Source: Dermatemys mawii
Taxonomy: Eukaryota > Chordata > Testudines > Dermatemydidae
Assembly: GCA_007922305.1 (NCBI GenBank)
Contig: ML677333.1
Location: 20,651,949-20,715,948, forward strand
Direction: 5' to 3'
DNA: 64,000 bases
A model generated the notes under the pieces. That model did no database searches and was not told where the DNA came from. It saw only the letters and a program-made list of their open reading frames with translations. Each line of letters starts with the position of its first letter. The first letter of the stretch is position 1. Of this stretch, positions 24,955-36,851 are shown piece after piece. Both the position numbers and the translations under genes were made by a program.

Positions 24955-25215
24955 TTTTGGCAGACACTATAGGCACCAACTCTGTGGATGTTCCCACCAG
25001 CAGCTCCCCACCTCAGCTCACCTCTACCTCCTCACCTGAGCGCCCCTTCCCTACTTCTCTCAGTGTTTGCCACCATGAAACAGCTGTTTCACAGTGTAAT
25101 GAGCTGTGGGAGGGAGGGGGGAGAAGGAATGCAGTGCACTCAGGAGGAGGTGAGGCCAGGGAGCAGATTTGAGGAAGGAGTCTAATGGGGCAGGGACTTT
25201 GGGGACAGAGTTGGA
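24955..25215. repeat. Palindromic GC-rich repeat, hAT-like
   Basis: CT-rich left half (CTCAGCTCACCTCTACCTCC) and AG-rich right half (GAGGAGGTGAGGCCAGG) are largely self-complementary around AAACAGCTGTTTCACAG. This gives a long imperfect hairpin of the kind seen in non-autonomous reptile DNA transposons. Confidence 0.45.
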
Positions 25216-25259
25216 ATGGGAGTGGGACCATGTGACATCAGTATCCCCAGGTTCCACTG

Positions 25260-26260
25260 CACCCGACGCTCTCTGGGCTTCTGATCACTGCAAGCCTCCG
25301 GTCCAGCTTCCTGGCTCTCCTACATAAGGTCTGTAGGAGCTGCTGGACTGGAGCCTCTGCCAAGTGTCCTTTTTCCTTGGAGCCAGCCTGACTGAGCAGT
25401 TCTGGAGGCTTTTATACCTGACTTCCATTTGGAGCATGCCCAGAAGCGCTTTAGGGGCAGGGTTTCCTCTGCTAGAAGGGAAGGGTTAACCCTCTCAGTA
25501 CCAGTGTGGGGGCTAGTCCACCCCATTACAGTTTCTCTCTTTCACTAGGGTAAGGCACTTGGCTTCATTGCCTCCTTAGACTGAACCTCACTGCCTTCAT
25601 CACCCCTGCTTCACATGGTGCACTCCTGTCAGTGAGGCCACCTCAGATGGACACCTCAGAGCTACTTCTTCACTCACAGGCAGCAATGCTCTTTGCCTTC
25701 AGCATCTGCAGTGACTCTCAGCCAGTGTTGTACAAGAAGTAGGGACGGGTTTATTAGATGTCCAGAACACAGTCTAGATAGTCCTTGGTTAGCACACAGA
25801 AAAAAGTTACAACATAGTCCATTCTGGTTACCCAGAGTCTGAGCCAAACAGTGTCCATTCTTGCCTCACCCTCTTCCTCTTTGTTCAAATTCCCAGGCCA
25901 GTCCCCTTCTCAGTCCTTTGTTCCCAGCTGGTCAAACACAGCAAGCTTCCTGCAGAGGGGCCCATGGTCTTTGGTTGCTCGGTCGCAAATATCCTGCAGA
26001 GTTGCTTTGCCACTGTCTTCATGGACTGTCCAATGACATAGGCCACAAACTCAAGACAGCCAGACATCAGCTACACCTGTGTAGTAGCCTGCCTGAGAGT
26101 AAGCCGCCTTTTTCCACCCCTTGGGGTGGAAAAATTCAGGATATAGGGGAAACTGAGGTACAAAATATTCATAAAAAATATTGACAAAAAAATTGCCACT
26201 CTGTGACAGCAGGGTTCTAAAATGATGTGATCCCACCCCACCCTACGCAATACCAGCATT
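25260..26260 (-). mobile_element. LTR-like repeat, probably antisense
   Basis: The region has LTR-like unique sequence. It includes AGGGTTAACCCTCTCAGTACCAGTGTGGGG, a segment seen in reptile LTR-type repeats from memory, and near its end a short perfect palindrome, CCACCCCTTGGGGTGG. Boundaries and class are not resolved. Confidence 0.35.
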
Positions 26261-26764
26261 CACCATATCTACCAGGGGCACCAGATGACTTGTCATTCAC
26301 ACTCAAGGTCAGGCACTTGGCTGTGTCAAAGTCCAGCCAGCATGCTGCGCTCACCTACTCCACTGCATAAACATTTGTCTTGCAATAAGATACAGGAACA
26401 AAAGCAGATTGGGTGGAAAACACAGCAATTGGATAACAGTTTGGCAAGAGGGACATATGAGCAGAGACTCTCATAAGCAAATGTGTGAAGTTCGAAGGTG
26501 GGGAGACAGACAGTAAACACCACAAAGCAAAAAAGTTTGTAGAGTGTCTCCCTGTGGTGCACTAAACCCTGGGATACCATCCCTGAAATGGTAGTGCTGA
26601 CGTCACATCATAATAGTGGCAGTGTGGACAGCAGGTATACATATATATGTAGTGTGATACCCATTTCTAGCACAGCATACGTGGACAAACTGCAGAGAGA
26701 GGGGAACATGTGCGAGGATCCATATAATCAAGTACCCAAACGTGCACCAGTGTAGGTATAGCCA

Positions 26765-26885
26765 TAGGGAGGTATGATACCTATTTTAAAGATGGGTAAA
26801 CTGAGCCAGTTTGTAGCAGAGGTAGGGCAGTAAACTAGAACTCCCAGCTCCCACTCTACTGAGCCATGCTGTATCTCTTACACAG
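26765..26885 (+). repeat. MIR-type SINE fragment
   Basis: Contains TTTTAAAGATGGGTAAACTGAG, then AACTAGAACTCCCAGCTCCCAC and ACTGAGCCATGCTGTATCTC. These match the tail half of the MIR/CORE-SINE consensus. Confidence 0.6.
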
Positions 26886-27815
26886 GCTACATATGACCTC
26901 TGTCTTGTGAAGCACATCTACTTCTCTAATTGTCTTTCAGTTATTCTGCTAATAATGCTTAGCTAACAAATGACTTTGAATGTTTTCCTCACTTTTTGTT
27001 TCTGTATAAGTTCTGTTTAAAATATATTAAAATTTGATCAGGCATCAATTTCTAAGGGATTATTACACGTTGTGGGTAATTTTAACTTTCAGCTCTAAAC
27101 CTGTGTAAAAATCCCCGAGGCATGCACAGACTTACTGCTTAATTCTGAGCTTACTTAAAGTTGGATATATTTAATCCTTATATAGTCTCTTTCCACTTGA
27201 CTAGTCACTTTTTCTATATTATTCAAAACTAAGTAGTAGTAGAGGAAATGTAATTAATTTGCCAAAGTCGTACTGCTCTGTTCCGATACAATGATCAGAT
27301 TGCGGATCAAAATTCCTCATTCTCAAAGCATTTTTTCCACTTTGCTTTAATACCCTTTTATCCTGACAAGCACGGGGCAGTGGCTGTGGTTCTCAGACTT
27401 TTTCCTCCTGGGATCCACTAACACCACAGACTCTTGCGTGCACTCCACCCTCCTAAATGGGATTGCACAACTGCCCTGCATCAACTATACTGCAGCAGTG
27501 GGCTAGATGAAAAGGTAATATGGGGCAGTAACATGGAAAGAGAAGGAAAACAAATTTGTTTTAATATGATGTTTGCTGCTGTTTAGGTATATCCTCCCAT
27601 TTTGTACGTTGGCTATTTTTCCTCATGTTAAATGGATGGTATTAGGACTGATCTTCTCTCCTTGGTGGGGAAGCCATAGCAGGTTTCCCCCTTGAAAGAA
27701 GCCACAGAGATACTAACAGTACCAGCTACCAATATTGACTGGTGTAACCAGGGCTGTGCCAGTCCTGGTATCAGGCTCAACAGACCCCTCCTAGGCTCTA
27801 GTCTACAGGCTGTAT

Positions 27816-28590
27816 CTAGGGGTGCCTCCTCTTCAACTGCCCTTCAGCATCCTGGCTGCAACTGGGTGCCTTGACTGAAGACTTACTAAATCTTTTCTTC
27901 AGTACCAGGGAGGGTGACCTGCCGTCAGGCTGAGCTAGACTAGACAGAGCACTCCTGACAGGCAGACATGCTTGGTACCTATTCTGAGCAGGAATGCTGC
28001 AATGGAGGGCAGAGCACAGCTCCATGAGTATGTATTTGAACCTGGCAGCCCTAGCCTTTTTGGAACGAGGTTTCAACCCTCTACCTATGTGAGATTTGTC
28101 ACCTATATATGCCTTCCCCAGACATTTAAGGCAGCTGGTGTAAGGATCACTCACTGGCATAGGTTTGCCACAGGAATGACAGGCCTGGAAGCCAGGAGAA
28201 AGCAGCATTAGGCTGGTACCAGACCCAGTACCAAAGAAGCACTGGAGACTAAGCTTAATTAAGAAATAAACTAAACTTACTCTAGTCACTAAACGTACAA
28301 AAATACTACTCGAGGCTAAACTAACACAACAGGTACTATATAGACACAAGGAGAAAGGGAAAACTTGCAAATGCAAAGACCAGGTGTCCAACAAACATCA
28401 CTGGCAGTAGGAAAGACCCGAGGGAGGCATGGGCAGCATGGTTCTTTACACCTGTGTGCAGTGGGGTGAGAAAATCAGAAGGTGCTCACGCTACTGACAG
28501 AAAAATCTCTTACAACTGTGCATGAGGTGCGCACATACCTACACCGGATGGACAGGCGAACACTCAAAAAAGGTGGCACACTACTCTGTT
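27816..28590 (-). mobile_element. LTR-retroelement fragment with Cys-x2-Cys motifs, unit 2 (inverted)
   Basis: Read on the - strand, a frame of about 190 codons contains FQACHSCGKPMPVSDPYTS and CLKCLGKAYIGDK, related to the unit at 23740-24335 and lying inverted about 3.5 kb away. The 28500-28590 segment matches the leader-like part of unit 1 (GTGCGCACATACCTACACC, on +). It is decayed; the frame runs out into non-homologous sequence. Confidence 0.5.
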
Positions 28591-28879
28591 AAATGATTTC
28601 ACTTGACATGTAACAGAGAGCCTGTTTGGATATGCCTTTGAGCCTGGATTATAGTTATGTCTGAAATATGAAAAAATTGAGTATAATTAATATATGGAAT
28701 TGTATCAACAGAACATAAAAAGAGCAGTCTCCAGTTTTACATTCTCTCTTCCTCCCATTTCCTTACTCCTTACCTTATCTTCCTTCGTTCCTTATACCAG
28801 CACATCTGCTCCGTCACTTGTCCTTAACATTCCCTTTCGCCTCCATCCCTAACTCCCACAGTACTGCACAGGGTGAGTT

Positions 28880-29420
28880 CAAGGCTTCCACCTCAGTCTT
28901 CATATCATTTCTCCAGTTTGTCCAGATCATTTTGAATTTTAATCCCATCTTCCAAAGCACTTGCAACCCCTTCCATCTTTTTATTGTCCGTGAACTTTAT
29001 AGTGTACTCTTTATGCCACTATCCAAATCTCTAATGAAGACAATGAACAGAACCAGACCCAGAACTGATCCCTGCAGGAACCCACTAGATATGCCCTTCC
29101 AGCTTGACTATGAACCACTGATGATTACTCTCTAGAAATGGTTTTCGAAACAGTTATGCACCTACTTTATAGTAGCTCAATCTAGTTTGTATTTCCCCAG
29201 TTTATGTATGAGAAAGTCATGTAAGACACTATCAAAAGTCAAGATATACCACATCTATCACTGCCCCTATATCCACAAGCCTTGTTACCCTGTTAAACAA
29301 ACCTATTAGGCTGATTTGACATGATTTGTTCTTGACAAATCTATGTTTACTGTTACTTATCACCTTATTATATTTAAGTGTTTGCAAATTGATTGCTTAA
29401 TTATGTCCTGCACCTCTTCT
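28880..29420 (-). repeat. CR1-like LINE fragment, antisense
   Basis: The segment (TCCAAATCTCTAATGAAGACAATGAACAGAACCAGACCCAGAACTGATCC and onwards) matches the antisense of the CR1-family reverse transcriptase region as known in birds and reptiles. On - it aligns with the 31.0-kb copy (GTxxGSVLGPxLFxxFIND pattern). Confidence 0.6.
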
Positions 29421-29706
29421 AGTGGATCTCAAGAGCACTGGCTATTATCCATAGCAGCTCTTGAAACTGCCAGTAGTCACCTAGTAGAGAGGAAGGTGTC
29501 CATGACACGGCAGCATCTGGAGACAACAAAGGGAATCTCTCTGGATCTGCTGATACCATCAGAGTTGGGCTAATGGGTCCATCATCTAACCCCATTTCCG
29601 AATGTCTACCAGACAAAGATTGTAGGGGCAAGATGGGGAAGTCCTCCCACGTTGAACGGGACCACTCTGAAAGTGAATACTGAAGCCATGAGATCCACTA
29701 TGACCA

Positions 29707-29912
29707 ACCCACAAAAACAAGAAGTCTGGTTGAACCTTAAAGGCTAACAGATTTATTTGCGCATAAGCTTTTGTGGGTAAAAACCCACTTAAGCTTATGG
29801 CCTCAACCCACAAAAGCTCATACCCAAATAAATCTGTTAGTCTTTCAAGTGCCACCAGATTCTTCCTTGTTTTTGTGGATACAGACTAACATGGCTACCC
29901 ATCTGATACTTC
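29707..29912. repeat. Fold-back repeat, copy 1 (Penelope-like terminal type)
   Basis: AACAGATTTATTTGCGCATAAGC and its near-complement GCTCATACCCAAATAAATCTGTT form an imperfect inverted repeat, followed by GATACAGACTAACATGGCTACCC. The same downstream motif follows the larger fold-back at 53641-53808. No CTGATGA core is kept here. Confidence 0.6.
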
Positions 29913-30224
29913 TGACCAACCCAGTTGATCCTGCTGTTGTTAAACCTGTGTCCAAGGAGCCAGGCACCACCTCTGTTGATAAGGCAATGTGGGGAACCGC
30001 TTCAGTAGTCATGCGTCCAGAATGAGATCAGTTGGCCATGTTGAACATTTGTATCCTTGAAATCAGAGACCTCCATAAATGGAAGGTAATGAAGCCATAA
30101 GAACCATATTCAAGTTACATTAGTTAATTTTCATCTGAATTCTTTACTCTCAGACAGAATGGATTGATTTAAACCAAAGTGATTTAAAATCAGCAAGCAG
30201 GAAATCTTGATTTATGAGAAGATA

Positions 30225-30750
30225 TTAATAAGAAGACAAGGACTTTTCAGTTTAGAAAAGATGACTAAGAGGGGATATGATAGAGGTCTATAAAATCATG
30301 ACTGGTGTGGAAAAAGTAAATAAGGAAATGTTATTTATTCCTTCTCATAACACAAGATCTAGGGGTCACCAAATGAAATTAATAGGCAGCAGGTTTAACA
30401 AAAGGAAGTATTTTTTCACACAATGCAAAGATCACCTCTGGAACTCTGTGCCAGAAGCTGTTGTGAAGGCCAAGACTATAACATGGTTCAAAAAAGAACT
30501 AAATAAGTATATGCAGGGTAAGTTGTTCAATCGCTATTAGCCAGGATGGGCAGGGATGGAAAATCAAGCTCTGAAGTGTCCCTAGCCTCTGTTTGCCAGA
30601 GGCTGGGAATGAGCGACGGGATGGATCACTTGATGATTACCTGTTCTGTTCATTCCCTCTGAAGCACCTGGCACTGGCCACTGTCGGAACACAGGATACT
30701 GGGCTACATGGACCATTGGTCTGACCCAATATGGCTGTTCTTACATAAAT
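30225..30750 (+). repeat. CR1 LINE 3' end
   Basis: Starts in the C-terminal ORF2 region (AGGGGATATGATAGAGGTC, the RGYDRGL signature) and ends in the typical reptile CR1 tail (GGTCTGACCCAATATGGCTGTTCTTA). The frame contains multiple stops. Confidence 0.85.
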
Positions 30751-30954
30751 AATTTTAATATTTTATTCGTATTTGAATAATTTTCCTAAAGAAAGGTTGA
30801 TTCTTGTTAGTTGGTAACCATCAAAATGTGTTGATTTGAAACTAAATATAGACTTTACACTAAACTTAGCACTTCCTGCTGACCAGGAGGACATACCATG
30901 TATACACATGGTATTTAAGCCATATAGCTTAACATACATTTACTGAAAATCTTA

Positions 30955-31383
30955 ATTTTTACAATTTTGTATGGTTAAAAGACAGGGAACAAAGGGTAGG
31001 AATAAATGGTAAATTTTCAGAATGGAGAGGGGTAACTAGTGTTGTTCCCCAAGGGTCAGTCCTAGGACCAATCCTATTCAACTTATTCATCAATGATTTG
31101 GAGGAAGGGGTAAACAGTGAGGTGGCAAAGTTTGCAGATGATACTAAACTGCTCAAAATATTTAAGACCCAAGAAGACTGTGAAGAACTTCAAAAAGCTC
31201 TCACAAAACTAAGTGTTTGGGCAACAAAATGGTAAATGAAATTTAATGTGGATAAATGTAAAGTAATGCACTTTGGAAAAAATAACCCCAACTATACGTA
31301 CAATATGATGGGGGCTAATTTAGATACAACGAATCAGGAAAAAGATCTTGGAGTCATCGTGGATAGTTCTCTGAAGATCCCAC
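30955..31383 (+). repeat. CR1 LINE reverse-transcriptase fragment
   Basis: Translation gives the RT fingers/palm blocks GSVLGPILFNLFINDLEEG and the catalytic FADD box (KFADDTKLL), then MKFNVDKCKVMHFGKNN and LGVIVDSSLK. One stop (TGG-TAA) interrupts it. It is truncated on the right by different sequence at about 31384. Confidence 0.9.
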
Positions 31384-32270
31384 TCTCTGAAGATATCCCA
31401 CTCCTCCTGAGAGATAGAACTCTCTCTCAGGAGGAGTGGGCTCTCTCTAAGTGTCCCCGAACTGGTTTAACCTGTTCCTCCCCACTTTTCAAAGACAGAG
31501 CTAAATAAGCTCCATTAGAAGCCTTTTGTTATTTTAGGTGCTCAAAAGATCTGACAATCACTTGTGGTGGGACAGTGTTTCTGCTCAGCCTAGGAGCTGA
31601 AAATCACTAAGAGCTGGGTGAAACCTCAAGAGACTGACTTGCAGAGGTCACAGCAGAGAAGCAGGTGGCAGAAGGTGACTGGTGAGTGGAGACAGAAGGC
31701 AGAGCGAGCAGCTAGCAGGGAGCCAGTGGAGCAGAACGAGTGGCTGGCAGGGCAGCCAGCCAGAACAAGTGCTCAGAGCAAGCAAGGTGCTTTCTTCCCC
31801 GGGTGGGAGGTGAACTCACACAGATATGCCTCTGAATCCTGGGTCCTCACTGACCTAGGCCAATCACTGTGTGCAGGCTATGGTGAGGGAGCAGTGGGGC
31901 ACAGAAAAGGAACTTTTGGTTGTAGAACTCAGGAACATGAGACAGAAGGCACCGCCCCACATATTCTGGGGTGGGTGTCCTATCACACTTTTGTGATTAT
32001 GAATCCTGCTTGTAGCATTTTCCCTACTTAATGTCAGGTCACTTCCCTCCTTTCATTAAAAGTTTCTTTTCTACTCTCAGATTCTGTGCTTGTGAGTGGG
32101 GAAGTATGGCTTCTTAGAGGTGCCCAGGGGTGCGGTGTAATTTTCCCAGGTTACTGGGTGGGTGCTCGAGCTGGTTCTATGTTGTATTAATGGAAAGGAA
32201 CCATTAGATATTGAACCCGGCCCTGGTTGCTGTCAGCGCCACCTGGCAGACGGGTTACACAAGTACTACT
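31384..32270 (+). mobile_element. LTR-like element abutting the CR1 fragment
   Basis: Starts with a perfect 18-bp inverted repeat (31397-31414 with 31423-31440) and runs through GA-rich then U3/R-like sequence to GGCAGACGGGTTACAC. A polyadenylation-type AATTAAT/ATTAAA lies in the right half (CATTAAAAGTTTC). The resemblance to reptile solo LTRs is from memory; the class is uncertain. Confidence 0.4.
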
Positions 32271-33279
32271 TTTTTTAATTTCAATTTTTTAAATAAAAAT
32301 TTTAAATTTTACTTAATTTAAAATTTAAATAATTTATTTAAATTAATGTAATAGATTAAATTTAGCCTGTAACACAGGTTATCCATTTCAAAAAAATACT
32401 TTTAAATATATTTTTCTTTTAAAAATCTATTTGTATTAAAAATCTGATTTTTATAAATTATCTATTTTTATCCAGCCTGCTCTAAGCAGCATAATGGTTT
32501 AAACAACAGGCAATTTCTTGAACTGTTTAATAAACTAATAAAGTAAGACAATATAATTTGTTTTCTTGTGTCTTTCAGTGAACGCCAACATCTGATGTCT
32601 CTCACTTCCCAAATTCCAAAGTAGATAGTCTCTTCCATTTGAGACAGAGGACAAATCTTTGTAATATACTTTACAAGCAGTTGTTCTCTGTGAATCTAGC
32701 TCAGAGTTTACATGAGATTAAAGAGCATACAAGCATTTTAGTGCCTTTTGCCTGATTTTTCACCACATGCTTCATTGCCCTATTCCGACAGAGGAATCTG
32801 AAATTAAAGTAAAATGTACACTACATTCAATATCCTTTGTTTCTCAACTTTGTGCTCTTTATCCATTTGTTGATTATCCAGCATGATATGATAAAGGATA
32901 CCACTCTTTCAGTCCTACTAGTTGTGGCCAGGAAAAACAGTCAGCAAGAACAACCAAGCAAAAAACCCCAAACAAAACAAAACACATACAATAAAACCCA
33001 CCAAACCTCTCTCAGGCTTTCATTACAGATCACAATCCCAACAAAAATCAGTAAACAAGCAAGGAGGAATCAGCATATTGAGATGTCCTTCCTACATAAA
33101 GACAGGGTATTACTAACTTTGAAATCTTCAGAATGCAGTAGGATACCATTCTGTTCTTGCTTTCACAACAATTATGGAATTTTTAATAAAAAAGTGAATA
33201 TCAGTCAAGACAATCAGATTCTCTCACTACAAGAACAATGGGCAATGCTTCACAGCTACAATATATGCTACTTCTAGGG
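32271..33279. other. AT-rich stretch without a gene
   Basis: About 32271-32470 is extremely AT-rich low-complexity sequence. The remainder has a 146-codon frame (32837-33277) starting at TTG with a Lys/Gln/Thr-rich low-complexity middle. I judge it spurious. Confidence 0.5.
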
Positions 33280-33505
33280 GTACGTCTTCACTACCCGCCT
33301 GATTGTCAAGCAATGATCTATCCCTCAGTGCGCTCCCCGTCGACTCCTGTACTCCACCTCCGCAAGAGGTGGAAACGGAGTAGATGGGGGAGCGGCAGCA
33401 GTTGACTCACCGCTGTGTGGATGGCCAGGTAATTCACCCTAAGATACACCAACTTCAGCTATGCTATTCGTGTAGCTGAAGTTGTGTATCTTAGGTCAAA
33501 CCATT
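33280..33505. repeat. Short inverted-terminus MITE, copy 2
   Basis: GGGTACGTCTTCACTACCCG at the left, a hairpin centre (GTCGACTCCTGTACTCC with GGAAACGGAGTAGA) and ACTTCAGCTATGC...GTAGCTGAAGT on the right match the family seen at 6049 and 38325. Confidence 0.65.
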
Positions 33506-33714
33506 CCCCCACAGGTGGCACAGGTCTGAGAGAATTCAAACGTGCATCATTACACACATGTATTTGTTTAGACATATCTATTACTTCCTTGAATGAATTC
33601 TAAGACTCAAGAACCTGAGAGTTAATACAAATACAAATCACATAGCTTTGTGGCAAATAAGATTAGATAGACAGGCATAAATAGGGAACAAAAATTATGG
33701 AATGAGGCATTTCA

Positions 33715-36505
33715 GTTCAAATTGATTCTTTATTAAGATGTGAAAATACTATATTTTTGCAAGTGATGCTAATAAATAAAAATACCCAGAAAAACTTTTA
33801 TTTAATATTAAGTGACTAGTTACAGCTATGCAGCATCTTACTCCCATTAAGTTCAAGACAACAATCATGCAGATTGGCAATGAAAAAAACAATAGAAACA
33901 ATATTTTATTCATTTTGTGCAATCTTAGTATACAATTTTGATGCTATTTTCTTCTAAACCAGTTCACGTAGACTGAAATGCAATTTCGAAACAACCTTTA
34001 AGGGGCATAGTCTACTCCTGTTCCATACATGGAGTTATGTGTAGCATAAGTCCATGAATGTATAGTGTAGTTAAACATTTAAATCTCTGGATATTTAACA
34101 AAAAGTCTATGAACCTTACAAAAGAAAATGTCACACCACTGTGTTCTCAAAACAAAAATGTTATCAAAGCATAACAATAAATTATATTAAATTTAATATT
34201 TGTCTTTATAATTAAAGAATTATGTCTGAAGAAACCACTTTTTAAAAAACATTTGTATAGCTAAGAAAGTCAGACCTTACATTTGCATATCTCACGTTCC
34301 CATTTAGATATAGCTTTCTTTTATAATAAGTTTCTGCCTTGAGACTATATCCTTTATTGGAAATTTAAAAACAAAAAATGAAAATGAATTTCTCAAATAC
34401 ATCATCAAGGTGAAATACAGGCACTTAACAGTATAATGTGCAAGGCATAACTTTTACCGGTAACAGTATAAACGGAGCTTCCACTGGAGGAAAAAATGGT
34501 ATCCTTGACTCTTCGCTCCCAGTAAAACATTGAGGGTTCCTAATGGATTTGCTTCAATCCTTTTAAGTTAGCACTAACTGTCAACATGCCACACTTCTGC
34601 TCCTGCTCTATAAATCCTTTCCATAAACTGTAGAAGAGAGCATTCTTTACACAAAATTAGCAAAGATTTTCTATACTCATGCTCAGGACAGAAGTTTGTA
34701 TAAACCTGTTTCTTGCCTAAGGTGAACTTGTATTTTTCCTAATGGGTCCAGATAATAATAATACCTCACTCTTATACAGCACAACATAACTCCAGCCTTT
34801 TCTCCCCAATTAATTTTCGTATTAATATATTTACAAACCAAGAGACCCAGTTTTGCAGCAGCCAACCACTGATGTTCCGTTAGATAATTTTAAAACAGTG
34901 TCTCATAACATTCTATTTTTAAAAGACGACATGCTTTGACACACTGTTTCCATACAGGAAAATCTATATAGCGGATATTTCACTGATTTCAAATGAACAT
35001 CCATTTGAATATTGAAAACCAGAAGGATATACGTATGTGTATGTGTTGGGGGGCAAATATGGCAGTGGAAAGAGAGGCACCAGGAGAAATATTTGAAGAA
35101 AATTGCAAGCATCCTTTTTGTTAGCAGAGACTTCTTGTGAAAAATATTTATACAAGACATGCTTAGCATATTAACAGTACATTTTAATTTCTTATAAAGG
35201 TTTTGATTTTGTTTGAATGGGTATTTGAGCTTCCTACTCATATTGCTGTAGAATATACAATATAGAAAGAGTTACAAATGACATATATTATACTCTATCT
35301 AATTTGTAACTATAATACCATTTTAACATTCAGGAGAGAAAAATCCTAACATCTGTATTTGATGAAACACCGGGGGGGGGGGTTCTAAGTGTTAAAGTAG
35401 TATTTATATACAAAACAAAATGGAAACTGATTTTAGAATTGAGGTTGGACATACTGCTAATTATGTAATTAAAATAATGGCATGTTATAAAGAGGCACTT
35501 TTAGTGTTTTATATACACATCTCTAGCATGTAAAGTTTCATGCTTTGCCCCTTTTCACTAAAAATAAAAAGTATCAGTAGCTATAAGATGGAGCCTTACA
35601 ACAAAAGCATTAAAACTTGTGTGTGTGAATGTACTTGCAATTGCTTAGCTATAGTGAAAATGCCAAAGGGCATCATCAGATCCTTTCTTACAAAAAATAA
35701 ACGTAGGACCAAGATTAAACAATTTGAAGAAGAACAAAGACCAGCTTTTGTAAAAACGAGAACATTCACTACCTCCATGAGAAGCAATATCCCTAGATTG
35801 GAGAGAAAGAGTTTCAGATGTTGAATTCCCCTTACATCAAACTGTAATGTTTGCTTTCTTGATGTTTAATAATTATTTATATTCGTTTTTAAAAACTGCC
35901 AACTTTTCACAACAATAAGGACTATTCAGTATAAACTTTGGAAGACTCCTTTGGTGTTCTCACATTTCACAAACTGTAACATAGCACAGTGTGAAAACGT
36001 AGCATCTTGTGTGGACAAACCAGAGAAGCATGTGCTCATGCTGAAGATCTGGAAAACGGTGTATCAAATTAAAGCATTGTTGTGGCAAACTACAGATCGG
36101 CACTGTTACTTAAAGAGACAGAATCAAAAATAAAACCTTGAATGATCCTTAATCAGAAAATCCAGGATCCCAGGCTCACAGAAGTTCCTACATAAGGCAG
36201 TCAAAATTATAACCTGTATTTTACATTCACTAAGGAATTACTTTTTTTTCTTTTTGGTAAAACCAACAACCCAACATACTGCAGAGTCTGAATATGAAAT
36301 ATAGGCACAAAATCGGTTCTCCATCTTTTCAGTGTGGAAAACCTAACAATATAATAAGAAAATGTGAGAAAAAAATCTCTAACAATCTGAATAAAACAAA
36401 GTAGTGTATAAAGGTGCAATATTGAGCAGATTTAATTTTGGTTTAAATACACATGTAAATCATGGAACTTTTCTATTCTTATTTGTAAAGTAATTCACAT
36501 CAATG
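33715..36505 (-). other. TDRP: TDRP probable long 3' UTR
   Basis: About 2.8 kb downstream of the TDRP stop is AT-rich and free of recognisable repeats. An AATAAA on the - strand (TTTATT at 33729-33734 on +) is a plausible distal poly(A) signal; others occur at about 33799 and 33906. A G-run (C-run on the transcript) lies at 35372-35382. The extent is inferred only from the absence of repeats and the hexamers. Confidence 0.4.
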
Positions 36506-36851
36506 TCATTCTAGTTCTTCCCAGTTATCAGTAAGGTTACCTTTGCTCTGTCTTCTAATACTAACCAGCTTTCCCGCTGATTTGATACTCCACCTGGAGC
36601 TGTTTCCTGAGCTGGCAAGGTTTGTGTATTTTGTGGAGCCTTTGGTCTCATCTTCCCAACCTGACCAGGATGGAGAGTCACTTAAAGTATTTCCTGCATC
36701 ATTGATGGGGTCTCCAGCAGTAATCTGCGGTGGTTCCCACCCTTCAATCTGATCTGGTTTCCTGCTTTGGGTGTTCTGTTTTATTGCCAAACTGTCCCAA
36801 AATCCATATTTCTTTTCTGACTTCACATCTTCTTTCAATTTTAAATTAGTT
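36506..36851 (-). CDS. TDRP: TDRP last coding exon
   Basis: The acceptor ATTCTCTAG is followed by A, which completes Gly, and then 114 codons from [20 protein letters not shown] to LTDNWEELE and stop TGA (36508-36506). It carries the Trp-rich motifs EGWEPPQ and SWSGWEDE and the basic stretch SIRRQSKG. Confidence 0.95.

Noticed and set aside
32837..33277. 146-codon + strand frame
   Set aside because: Starts at TTG, has low-complexity Lys/Gln/Thr content, no splice or poly(A) context and no recognised family; its right end touches the MITE at 33280.
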